Shown: piece after piece, positions 33,283 to 41,330 of the stretch
Layout: every line of letters begins with the position of its first letter
How positions within the stretch are numbered: the first letter of the stretch is position 1
Assembly: GCA_965204095.1 (NCBI GenBank)
Contig: OZ241991.1
Span: 2,666,001-2,730,000 of the forward strand
DNA from: JAPPLB01 sp965204095
GTDB taxonomy: Bacteria; Acidobacteriota; Terriglobia; Bryobacterales; UBA6623
Length of the DNA: 64,000 nucleotides
Direction: 5' to 3'
Position numbers and translations under genes: made by a program
The notes under the pieces: generated by a model
Told to the model about the DNA's origin: nothing
What the model saw: only the letters and a program-made list of their open reading frames with translations
The model's database searches: none

Positions 33283-35043
33283 GTGGCCTATCAAGCAGCA
33301 GTCACGATCGCGCACACTCTCCGTCAAATTGAAAGTCACGAGATCGTGCTTCCCGCAATTCAGCGTGAGTTCGTCTGGCAGCCAGACCAGATCTACAACC
33401 TGTTCGACAGTCTTATGCAGGGGTACCCCTTCGGCACGTTCCTGTATTGGAAGGTCAAGCAAGAGCACAACGAGCGCTACCAGTTCTACGACTTCGTCCT
33501 CCACTACCATGAGCGTGATCGGCCCCATTGCCCCAAGATTGGCGAAATGCCGAACCGCGACGTCATTGCCGTCCTGGACGGGCAACAGCGTCTCACCGCC
33601 CTCAACATCGGGATCCGAGGCTCGCTAGCGCGGAAGCTCCCGTACAAGCGCTGGAACAGTAGCGACGCGTTTCCAACCCGGTACCTCCACCTCGACCTGC
33701 TCTGGTCTCCGACCGACGACGACGATGTCGGGATGCGCTATCGGTTCGAGTTCCTCACCCACGAACAAGCCCGTGAGCGCGACGGCTGCTGGTTCCCCGT
33801 ACCGGACATCATGACCTTGGCGAACGGTGGCCCCGCCATGACCCGCTGGCTGAGCGACCGCGACCTGGGCGATCAGTCCATCGAAGCGTATGAAGTCCTT
33901 TATCGCTTTTTCGAGGTGATTCGAAACCTGCCGCTGGTTTCCTTTTACGAAGAACAGAGCCAGGAGCTGGAGAAGGTCCTTCAGATCTTCATCCGCACCA
34001 ACAGCGGCGGAACGGTCCTGTCGTACTCAGACCTGCTTCTGTCTGTCGCCGTGGCGCAGTGGACCTCCGACGCACGCGAGGAAATCCATCAACTCGTCGA
34101 CGACATCAACAAGATCGGCGCGGGCTTCGCCTTCTCCAAGGACTGGGTCCTGAAGGCTGGGCTCATGCTCAGCGACATCGGAAGTGTCGGCTTCAAGGTA
34201 GACAACTTCAATCGCGAGAACATGGGCATCCTCGAAAATCGTTGGCCCACGATCAAGGAGGCGCTGATCCTCACTGTCGAACTGGCCTCAAGCTTTGGAT
34301 TCAATGGCGCAACCCTGAGAGCCGACAGCGCCCTGCTGCCGATCGCCTACTACCTGTACTCCAAACAGGTAGATGACCGCTTCCTTACCGACCAGGCCTC
34401 CGTAAGCGACCGGGAGTCAATCCGCCAGTGGTTGATCGCGAGCCTTCTCAAGCCGTCAGGTGTTTGGGGAAGTGGCCTCGACACCCTCCTCACGGCGCTA
34501 CGCGAGGTCATCCGACAAGACCACGAGAGCTTTCCTGCGCTCGGAATCCGCGAAACGATGCGTTCCCGCGGGAAATCCTTGGCTTTCGACGACGATGATA
34601 TCGACGACTTGACCGAGATGCGATTCGGCGATAAACGTACCTTCTCGCTGCTGTCGCTGGTCTTTCGTCATCTGGACCTACGCCAGCACTTTCACGTCGA
34701 CCACGTCTTTCCAAGGTCCCGCTTCACCCCGGCCAAGCTACGCAATGCGGGGTTCTCCGACACCGATTCCGACCAACTGAGAGACCTCGCAGACCGCCTA
34801 CCCAACCTACAACTGCTCGAAGGACACGAGAACCTGCAGAAGAGAGCCACGTTGCCGGCCGACTGGCTTCAGACATTCAGCACGCCCGAAGCACGCCTCA
34901 ACTACACTGCGACCCATCTCTTGGGTGACGTGCCAGAGGACCTCGATGCCTTCGTACCCTTCTGTGAGGCAAGGAGACAGCGGCTCAAGCTCAGAATATC
35001 GAGTTTGCTTCAGGGGGCTGATAGGCCCGCCAGTCCAGAGTAG
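33283..35043 (+). CDS. DUF262/DUF1524 protein (GmrSD-like, putative defence nuclease)
   Basis: 586 residues. The N-terminal DUF262 (ParB-like nucleotide-binding fold) has LPAIQREFVWQPDQIYNLFDSLMQGYPFGTFLYW and VLDGQQRLTALNIG. The C-terminal DUF1524 HNH-type nuclease motif is HVDHVFPRSRF, followed by DRLPNLQLLEGHENLQKR. This two-domain layout is that of GmrSD, a type IV enzyme cleaving modified phage DNA, and of related anti-phage proteins. GTG 33283 is supported by AAGGAATCTCC upstream. It sits alone between recombinase remnants and direct repeats, consistent with acquisition on a mobile island. Target specificity cannot be read from the sequence. Confidence 0.88.
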   Translation: MAYQAAVTIAHTLRQIESHEIVLPAIQREFVWQPDQIYNLFDSLMQGYPFGTFLYWKVKQEHNERYQFYDFVLHYHERDRPHCPKIGEMPNRDVIAVLDGQQRLTALNIGIRGSLARKLPYKRWNSSDAFPTRYLHLDLLWSPTDDDDVGMRYRFEFLTHEQARERDGCWFPVPDIMTLANGGPAMTRWLSDRDLGDQSIEAYEVLYRFFEVIRNLPLVSFYEEQSQELEKVLQIFIRTNSGGTVLSYSDLLLSVAVAQWTSDAREEIHQLVDDINKIGAGFAFSKDWVLKAGLMLSDIGSVGFKVDNFNRENMGILENRWPTIKEALILTVELASSFGFNGATLRADSALLPIAYYLYSKQVDDRFLTDQASVSDRESIRQWLIASLLKPSGVWGSGLDTLLTALREVIRQDHESFPALGIRETMRSRGKSLAFDDDDIDDLTEMRFGDKRTFSLLSLVFRHLDLRQHFHVDHVFPRSRFTPAKLRNAGFSDTDSDQLRDLADRLPNLQLLEGHENLQKRATLPADWLQTFSTPEARLNYTATHLLGDVPEDLDAFVPFCEARRQRLKLRISSLLQGADRPASPE

Positions 35044-35202
35044 ACCGGACGTGAAGCGACAAGGTTGGACAGTGACGATGGGATGCATGCGGCCACCCAA
35101 GACTACCCAACCATGCAGGTTTCGCGATGAGGAGCCCCACGCGGATTAGGGGGGGACGTCAGTTGTAACGCCTCGCCTAGGTCCATAGATTTCTGCATAC
35201 AA

Positions 35203-35246
35203 TTTCCGGTTGCGGCCGGATCGGTCAACAGCGCCACAATTGACCA
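35203..35246 (+). repeat. Direct repeat, right copy (island boundary candidate)
   Basis: TTCCGGTTGCGGCCGGATCGG and GCCACAATTGACC; partner of 32515-32557. 35044-35202 holds no recognisable gene. Confidence 0.7.
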
Positions 35247-35280
35247 CTCTGGTCTCGGAGAGGCGGTGGTAGCCGCCAGG

Positions 35281-35748
35281 TCAGTACGTGACACGTCCCG
35301 CCAGGCGCGTCCAGGCCTCGAAGGCATCGAGCGCCCCTTCGCACGGGACATGCTCTATCGGCAGTGCGCGTTCCTCGAACGGCTTCGCCAGCTCCTCGTA
35401 GATGAACTCGTCGAGGAACTCGATACTGGCCGCGTCGTGCCGGTTGACCGCAAAATAGACCCTGCCGATGCGCGACCAGTAGATCGCGCCCAGGCACATC
35501 GGGCACGGCTCGCAACTGGCGTAGATCTCGCAGCCCGACAGCTCATGTGTCGCCAGCTTGCGGCAGGCGTTCCGGATCGCCACGATCTCGGCATGGGCCG
35601 TGGGGTCCTTCGAGCGCAGCACCTCGTTCCAGCCTTCGCCGATGACCGTGTCGTCGCGGACGACCACGGCCCCGAACGGCCCGCCGTGCCCCAACTCCAT
35701 ACCTCTGCGGGAGAGTGCCACCGCCCGCTTCATGTGCGCCTCGTTCAT
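35281..35748 (-). CDS. Nucleoside/guanine deaminase (CDA-like fold)
   Basis: 155 residues of the cytidine deaminase-like superfamily. Zinc motifs TAHAEIVAIRNA (HAE) and CEPCPMCLGAIYWSRIGRV (PCxxC) are intact. N-terminal MKRAVALSRRGMELGHGGPFGAVVV and C-terminal FLDEFIYEEL with a late region rich in acidic residues resemble GuaD-type guanine deaminases more than TadA. ATG 35748 is chosen since it starts the conserved domain; the upstream open frame runs through a recombinase remnant. Cytosolic purine salvage is the expected role. Confidence 0.85.
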   Translation of the reverse strand: MNEAHMKRAVALSRRGMELGHGGPFGAVVVRDDTVIGEGWNEVLRSKDPTAHAEIVAIRNACRKLATHELSGCEIYASCEPCPMCLGAIYWSRIGRVYFAVNRHDAASIEFLDEFIYEELAKPFEERALPIEHVPCEGALDAFEAWTRLAGRVTY

Positions 35749-35969
35749 CTTTCTATCGTGCCGGCCCGCCGCTCGAACCGGTCCGGCCTCGCATACGCCG
35801 CCTCCACCTTGTTCGGCGCCATTTGTGTCAGCGCCGCCTCGATGACCTCCCGCAGCTGGTCGCTCCGCTCGGCCGCCCAGTCCCGGAACGACGAGCGGAA
35901 ACCGTGCGCAACGGCGGGGTTCCAGTGGTCCTGGAGCATCTTCGGCAGCTCCGACATGGCGATTGGCCA
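35745..35969 (-). pseudogene. P4-type integrase remnant (C-terminal end)
   Basis: Encodes WNPAVAHGFRSSFRDWAAERS and EVIEAALTQMAPNKVEAAYARPDRFERRAG, the C-terminal box of P4/bacteriophage-type tyrosine integrases, including the position before the catalytic tyrosine (AAYARPD). Everything upstream is missing. It is on the opposite strand to the remnant at 32600, so at least two integration events left debris here. Confidence 0.8.
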
Positions 35970-36011
35970 CGCAGCATACACTATTCAGGCGGCGTGAAGC
36001 GCATTTCTGCG

Positions 36012-36194
36012 TAGCCTGCTTTTCTCACCACATGGCGAGGCGAAGTGCGTGAGAGGGCCGTCAGGACGAAGCGCGAGCCGCTTGGCGCGCGCAGGCGTAC
36101 TTGAACAGTACGTTGAGCACGGCAAGCAAGCGCAACGAAGTCCTGGCGGTCGTATCGTGTGCTTCGACCGTCGAGTGGTGAGAAATGCAGGCTA
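36012..36194 (+). repeat. R1 repeat, medium form
   Basis: 183 bp, TAGCCTGCTTTTCTCACCAC to GAGTGGTGAGAAATGCAGGCTA. It lies between the recombinase remnant and the 3' end of the first sialidase-like gene. Confidence 0.93.
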
Positions 36195-36297
36195 ATCCAA
36201 GAAATACGCTTCAAGGTAAATTGGCGAAAGTGCAGCGAACCTTCGACAGTCGATGCATTCTTCAGTTCTCATCCCGCTTGCCCCCTTGGAAGCGCCT

Positions 36298-37572
36298 TCA
36301 CTCCGCGATCCATGCCGGATCGATGCGCAGCAAGTCCCTCCGGTTGACGTCGATGCTTCTCTCGATGCGATGGTAGCGCAACAGGATCGAGCCGTCCCCG
36401 GTTTCGCAGAGAAACGGGTAGCGCATGTGTGCGTTCCGGAGTTCCTTCGTGGACGGTTTTGCGATCAGCTTCGAAGCGCTCCAGCTTTTGCCGTCGTCGT
36501 CCGATATCGCCGCGTGCAGGTATTGGCGTCCCGAGCGGTGAATCTCGTCGCCGGGGTAGTTCGCCCAGTCGTTCCATGACAACACCAACCGCCCGTCCGA
36601 CAACCGCAGGATGCCGGCCGGAGCGTTGGCCGCCCGGATGTCGGTCGGCGTGGAGGGTTCCCACGAGCTGCCGCCGTCCGGCGAGAACGTCTGATAGAAA
36701 CGGCCGTACTGCGAGCGGAAGAGCATCCATACGCGGCCGTCGTCGAGCTCCGCCATCACCGGTTCGATGGCGCCGGGGTGCCCGAGGCCGGGACCGAGCG
36801 GGACCCGGATGTCATCGTCGCCCAATTCCCAGGTCTCCCCGTGGTCGGAGGAGAACAGGGTCAGAATGCGGTACTCGTATTCCCCGCGTTCGGCGAGATA
36901 GTTGTCGGTCGCATAGTTCGATGCGAAGAGGATGCGTCCACTGGACAGCTCGATGATCGACTCGATCACCGGCACATAGTGATGCCCCATGTCGATGCGC
37001 TTGGGGTCCGTCCAGGTCTCGCCTCCGTCGCGGGACACGTTGTGATACAGCTCGGTAAGCCCGATCGCCGCCGGATCGCCCTTTCGGGGCAGGCCGTAAT
37101 AACGCATGGCGAAAAGATGGAGCGTGTTCCGCCGATCGAGCAGCAGGTACGGCCCGACGGACTGCTCGTAACGAAACATCGTGCCGCGGCCCGCGGGGTA
37201 GGAGAACGCCGCTCTCTCCCGCGACCAGGTGCGGCCGTGGTCGTCGGAATATCGGATGTAGAGAGGCTGCTCCGGGCCCGGCCGCGGGACCTCTCTGCGA
37301 TCGCGCCCCAGGGTGTAGACCGTCACCAGCCGGTCGTCCCGCAGTTTCGCGATGTGACCGATGCGACCTTCATAGTCGATCAGGGCGGGGCCGGCGGCGG
37401 CCTCGGCGGCAACGAAACTCAGCAGGGCCAGCAGAATGAGGGTGCTTCCCCTTCTCCCCTGCCGGCGCTGCCGTTCCTCCGTCAACGAGGCCCACTCACC
37501 GCCGACGCCGCGGTATGCTCCCGCTGCCGGGAGTCTGATCTCGAACTTAGGAATCAGTGCGTCATGTCTCAT
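36298..37572 (-). CDS. Exported BNR/Asp-box sialidase-like protein
   Basis: 424 residues. Hydrophobic leader STLILLALLSFVAAEAAAG begins around residue 42, so translation may start later than the ATG at 37572; the first 40 residues look like upstream sequence. A six-bladed propeller is indicated by Asp-boxes (SDDHGRTW, SRDGGETW, SSDHGETW, SPDGGSSW, SDDDGKSW). Family members include sialidases and other glycan-acting or binding propellers. No unambiguous catalytic arginine triad can be assigned by eye, so sialidase activity is unproven. Confidence 0.8.
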   Translation of the reverse strand: MRHDALIPKFEIRLPAAGAYRGVGGEWASLTEERQRRQGRRGSTLILLALLSFVAAEAAAGPALIDYEGRIGHIAKLRDDRLVTVYTLGRDRREVPRPGPEQPLYIRYSDDHGRTWSRERAAFSYPAGRGTMFRYEQSVGPYLLLDRRNTLHLFAMRYYGLPRKGDPAAIGLTELYHNVSRDGGETWTDPKRIDMGHHYVPVIESIIELSSGRILFASNYATDNYLAERGEYEYRILTLFSSDHGETWELGDDDIRVPLGPGLGHPGAIEPVMAELDDGRVWMLFRSQYGRFYQTFSPDGGSSWEPSTPTDIRAANAPAGILRLSDGRLVLSWNDWANYPGDEIHRSGRQYLHAAISDDDGKSWSASKLIAKPSTKELRNAHMRYPFLCETGDGSILLRYHRIERSIDVNRRDLLRIDPAWIAE

Positions 37573-37579
37573 CTTTTCT

Positions 37580-37850
37580 TACCTGCATGTCTCACTACGT
37601 AGCGAGGTGATTTGCCTGCATGCTGCGGGCAGTCGTGAGAAGACCGCCAGGACGAGACGCGAGCCGCCCGCGCCGGCAACACAGCCCTGAAGGGGTTTTT
37701 AGCGAATCACGAGTCACGAATCACGCCCTTTCACGCCTCCGGATTTCGCATTTCTGGTTGTTTTGTTTTTGCATCACGAGTCGAGTCACGAAACACGAAT
37801 CACGGCCTTTCCGCGTGCTCCAGCCGTCGGGTTGTGAGAAAGGCGGATTA
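37580..37850 (+). repeat. R1 repeat, long and diverged
   Basis: ACCTGCATGTCTCACTAC at the left, GGGTTGTGAGAAAGGCGGATTA at the right, and an interior with CACGAGTCACGAATCACG tracts. The most diverged full-length copy. It begins 8 bp upstream of the preceding gene's first ATG. The rest of the gap to 37982 shows no gene. Confidence 0.75.
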
Positions 37851-37982
37851 AACCCGGAAATGCTTTCAGTTTCCCCGATTCCAAGGTCCTTGTCACACGA
37901 AACACTCCCCCCGTTCAGGATCATCTTGTGTTGGACAACTCTGGGGCAGGTGGAAAGCCCTTCGGTACTATACAATCCCATT

Positions 37983-39455
37983 GTGACTATTTCGCGGCGT
38001 GAGATCCTTGGGTCTGCCGCCGGTGCTTTGGCGGCCGCTGGAGCCTGCGGCACACGTCCGGACGTTGCAGAGAAGTCGTTTCCTCGTCAGCATGACCCGC
38101 TTGTCCATGACTTGCTGCAGATGCCCGATGCGCAGCTTGCCAAGCTCGAGCAGGGCCGCCAACACGGTCTGATCGAGTTGGCGCCGGTAAGTCTGCCACC
38201 GAATCCCGAGTCGGTTTACAACCACCGAGGTTGGCCTGTCGGGACGATGGTGGACGACACCTTGCTCGTCGTGCACCGGCACATTCCCGCACACCGCTGG
38301 CGGGACGGAGCGGAACGCATAGCGGAACTCAGCCAGGAGCACACCTATGCGATGGTGACCCGCTCGACCGACGGCGGCGAAACGTGGTCGGAGCCGTTCG
38401 ACCTGCGCCAGGTCATGAAGCCCGAGGACCGCGACCGCGGCGGCTTTATCCCGCTTTCTCATCGCCATAAGTTTGCCCCGCACCAAGACCCCACCCTGGG
38501 ATACAAGATCCACTTGAACGCCATTGGAACGGCATCCGACGGCGGAGTCGTTGTCGTCAGTGATCACGGCGTTTTTCGCAGCGACGATCAGGGTAAGACT
38601 TGGGTTCATTTTTCCAAGGCCATGCGGGAAGACACCACCCCCGGGGCAGTGCTCTATATCGGCCCGCGCCTGTTCGAGCATCCCGACTACGGGCTCGTCG
38701 TGGTGGGACACTCGAACATCGTGACGAAGGAATCCACGAAAGGGAAGCACCCTCCCGACAGCATCAGAAGACCGGCACGCATCGCCGACAAGGTGCATTT
38801 CCGTTACTCGAAGGACGGTGGCGAGAGTTGGCGGGAAGAGGAACAGGATCTGCCTTCGTTCGTGCGTCCTGCTGAACCGGTCGGCTTGCTTCATGACGGC
38901 AAGTTACTCATCGTTTCACGCAGCTACGATCCAGCGGCCCATGACCCCGCGACCGACACCTCGGTCTACGCGCAGTTATGGTCGGAAACCGGCTGGCATC
39001 CGCTAATGGCCAAGCACACGACGATTCGCGTCGCGGGCAGGCGGGGCCGGCAAGACACGCTCGACATCGACTACAACCCTGCAACGAAGCGGCTGGAGGC
39101 GGCCGTGCCGGCGCGCTCCGGTGGCGGCGAAGGACGCTTCCATGCCAAAGAGATGTCCCTCAACCTGTGGAGCATCGATCCGAACGAGCTGTTTGCCGGC
39201 AGTGCGAACTGGCGCTTCGAATGCACCTTGTTTGCCCGGCTGCGCAACGGCGATCGGCCTGCCGATGGCCGTTTCGGCCGCGCCGACGGGTTTCACCCTG
39301 GCGGCGCCGTGATCGATTCGAAAAGGGGCGTGCAACATATTTTCGTCTACATGGGGTTCAAGGAAGGCCCCGCAGGCGTTTTCCGCTTGACACGATCACT
39401 GGACACCCCGAAGCTGAAAGCGTTTTTTGGAGGTTCCGCGAGCTCGAACGCCTGA
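37983..39455 (+). CDS. Exported BNR/Asp-box sialidase-like protein (paralogue group A)
   Basis: 490 residues. Twin-arginine leader plus lipobox (SRREILGSAAGALAAAGACG), so probably a Tat-exported lipoprotein. GTG 37983 is chosen because it starts this leader; the open frame extends back through the R1 copy. Asp-boxes STDGGETW, SDDQGKTW and SKDGGESW mark a beta-propeller. The mature start DPLVHDLLQMPDAQLAKLEQGRQ is shared with 50216-51628 and, more loosely, 51695 and 58341, so these four are one expanded family. Enzymatic activity unknown. Confidence 0.85.
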   Translation: MTISRREILGSAAGALAAAGACGTRPDVAEKSFPRQHDPLVHDLLQMPDAQLAKLEQGRQHGLIELAPVSLPPNPESVYNHRGWPVGTMVDDTLLVVHRHIPAHRWRDGAERIAELSQEHTYAMVTRSTDGGETWSEPFDLRQVMKPEDRDRGGFIPLSHRHKFAPHQDPTLGYKIHLNAIGTASDGGVVVVSDHGVFRSDDQGKTWVHFSKAMREDTTPGAVLYIGPRLFEHPDYGLVVVGHSNIVTKESTKGKHPPDSIRRPARIADKVHFRYSKDGGESWREEEQDLPSFVRPAEPVGLLHDGKLLIVSRSYDPAAHDPATDTSVYAQLWSETGWHPLMAKHTTIRVAGRRGRQDTLDIDYNPATKRLEAAVPARSGGGEGRFHAKEMSLNLWSIDPNELFAGSANWRFECTLFARLRNGDRPADGRFGRADGFHPGGAVIDSKRGVQHIFVYMGFKEGPAGVFRLTRSLDTPKLKAFFGGSASSNA

Positions 39456-39684
39456 CGGCCGGCTTGGCAGCGCTTAGTAGCGTGTTTCGCAAATACGGTT
39501 ACGTCCCTGTTTTGCCATGCAGCGGCTGGCCCCGGCGCCCGCCCGCCCAGATACGTGACCGTATTTATGAAATTTATGAAAGGGTGTGCTTTGTAAATCC
39601 GTGTCAGGACGGAATTGGTTCCACAGCTAAGAGAGCGCGGATCGGAACGGGTGAGCACACCGCCCTGATCCAAAGGAGGACTGC

Positions 39685-40701
39685 ATGAGTCGCAAGCAAA
39701 GAAGTGTAGCTCGTCGAGCGTTCCTGTCCCGTAGCGCCGCTGTCCCGGCCGCCCTGGCTACGCCGTTTTCCGGAGCAACCGCGGCCAAGCTCGACAACCC
39801 GCAACTCCTCTCCGTCGAGCGCATCTGGGACCGCGGCGCCTTCCACATGACCACCGACCTGATCCGGTTTCGCGACCGTTGGTACTGCACCTTCCGCGAA
39901 GCGACAGCCCACGCTGGGGACAACGGCAGCGTTCGCGTAATCGTCTCGGATGACATCTCCGAAACCGGCAGCCGCTGGGAATCAACCGGCTTCCTCACCG
40001 AATCCGGCACCGACCTGCGCGACCCGAAATTGTCGATAATGCCCGACGGCCGGCTCATGTTGATCATGGGCGGCTCCAAGTATGAGTACGGCCAGTATTT
40101 GACGCGGTCGCCGCGCGTCTCCTTCTCGACCGACGGCGCCCAGTGGAGCACCCCGCAGCGCCTGCTCGCGGAAGACCACTGGCTGTGGCGCGTGACTTGG
40201 CACAAGGGAATCGGATACAGCTTATCGAAGCTCAACCGAGGCAGTCGGACGCGCCGGGGCTTTCTCTACACCACCACCGACGGCCTGCAATGGGACTACG
40301 TCACCGAGTTCATGGCCGCCGGAGTCAGCGAGACTACGCTCCGCTTCATGCCTGACGACGAGATGATCGCGCTGGTCCGTCCGGGCTGGATCGGCCGCAG
40401 CCACCCTCCCTACAAGTGGTGGCAGTTTCACAAGATGAATTACCGCATCGGCGGACCGAACTTCATCCGCCTGCCCGACGGCGGGCTCTGGGCAAGTGCG
40501 CGCCGCTATCACCCAGACGGGTCCAAGACGGTGCTCGCCAGGATGACGCCCGAGAGCTACGAGCCAGTCCTTACCTTGCCGAGCGGAGGCGACAACAGCT
40601 ACCCCGGCATGGTCTGGCACGACAACCTCCTATGGATGAGCTACTATTCATCCCACGAGGGGAAAACCAGCATCTACCTCGCAAAGATCCGCTTCAGTTA
40701 G
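39685..40701 (+). CDS. Exported sialidase-like/beta-propeller protein
   Basis: 338 residues. Leader RSVARRAFLSRSAAVPAALATPF with twin arginines. Mature protein has a propeller with weak Asp-boxes (STDGAQWSTP, TTDGLQWDYV) and repeated D-x-R-F/W motifs (RFRDRWYCTFREAT, LSIMPDGRLMLIMGG, FIRLPDGGLWASARRY). AAAGGAGG at 39675-39682 places the start. It ends 3 bp before an inverted R1 copy. Glycosidase function inferred only from fold and neighbourhood. The gap 39456-39684 shows nothing recognisable. Confidence 0.78.
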   Translation: MSRKQRSVARRAFLSRSAAVPAALATPFSGATAAKLDNPQLLSVERIWDRGAFHMTTDLIRFRDRWYCTFREATAHAGDNGSVRVIVSDDISETGSRWESTGFLTESGTDLRDPKLSIMPDGRLMLIMGGSKYEYGQYLTRSPRVSFSTDGAQWSTPQRLLAEDHWLWRVTWHKGIGYSLSKLNRGSRTRRGFLYTTTDGLQWDYVTEFMAAGVSETTLRFMPDDEMIALVRPGWIGRSHPPYKWWQFHKMNYRIGGPNFIRLPDGGLWASARRYHPDGSKTVLARMTPESYEPVLTLPSGGDNSYPGMVWHDNLLWMSYYSSHEGKTSIYLAKIRFS

Positions 40702-40703
40702 CG

Positions 40704-40966
40704 TAGCCTGCATTTCTCACCACCCGACGGCCGAAGCACGCCAAAAAAGGCCGTGATTCGTGTTTCGTGTCTCGTGTTTCGTGACCCCAAAACCTGGGCA
40801 GGCGGCACGGCCGTCGCTCAAGGGCGGCTTGCGTTGCGCTTGCTTGCCGTGCTCGACGTACGGTCAAGTACGCCTGCGCGCGCCTTTTTCCTCCGCCCGG
40901 CTCGCGCCTCGTCCTGACGGCCCTCTCACGCACTTCGCCTCGCCACGTGGTGAGACATGCAGGCTA
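40704..40966 (-). repeat. R1 repeat, long form, inverted orientation
   Basis: 263 bp, TAGCCTGCATTTCTCACCAC followed directly by CCGACGGCCGAAGCACG, i.e. the usual right end on the left. It is the only complete copy in the window in this orientation. Its right end shares bases with the R2 copy that follows. Confidence 0.93.
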
Positions 40967-41317
40967 ACAGCCCATGTCAAAAGTCACGCAGGCGGCGTTA
41001 CGCGCCCCCGGGCCGATTGAGTAACGAGTGAGCGCCCCTGGAACGCAGCGCCGTTCTCTCAGCACATTTCTTCCTTCGTAGACCGGAAGCGGCGCGTAAC
41101 CCTTTGGGCGACGGACATTTTTTTCCAACGGCGGTTCCGAGCTTGCTGCCCGGTGCAACCACGGAGGAGACCGCCTAAGCTCGTCGACTTTGTCGTTCGC
41201 ATTTCCTTCGCGAGGAGGAGATTACCCGGATCGCCATCCTCCTCTCTCCGCGCCGAGCAACCGCAGGAGCCACCACGCTTTTTCCTACGTACCACGGGGC
41301 TTTTGACACGGGCTGCC
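40966..41317 (-). repeat. R2 repeat
   Basis: About 352 bp with inverted ends (AACAGCCCATGTCAAAAG and CTTTTGACACGGGCTGCC). The reverse complement matches 55563-55838 in blocks such as GGCTCCTGCGG, GAGGAGGATGGCGATCCGGG, AATGTCCGTCGCCCAAAGGG and GGGGCGCGTAACGCCGCC. No coding capacity. It fills the gap between two convergent genes together with R1. Confidence 0.85.
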
Positions 41318-41330
41318 AGGGTAACACCGC

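Noticed and set aside
32515..35246. Reading the direct repeats as integron attC sites or as IS21-type ends
   Set aside because: No core RYYYAAC/GTTRRRY pair in the expected layout and no IstA/IstB gene; only called a direct repeat.
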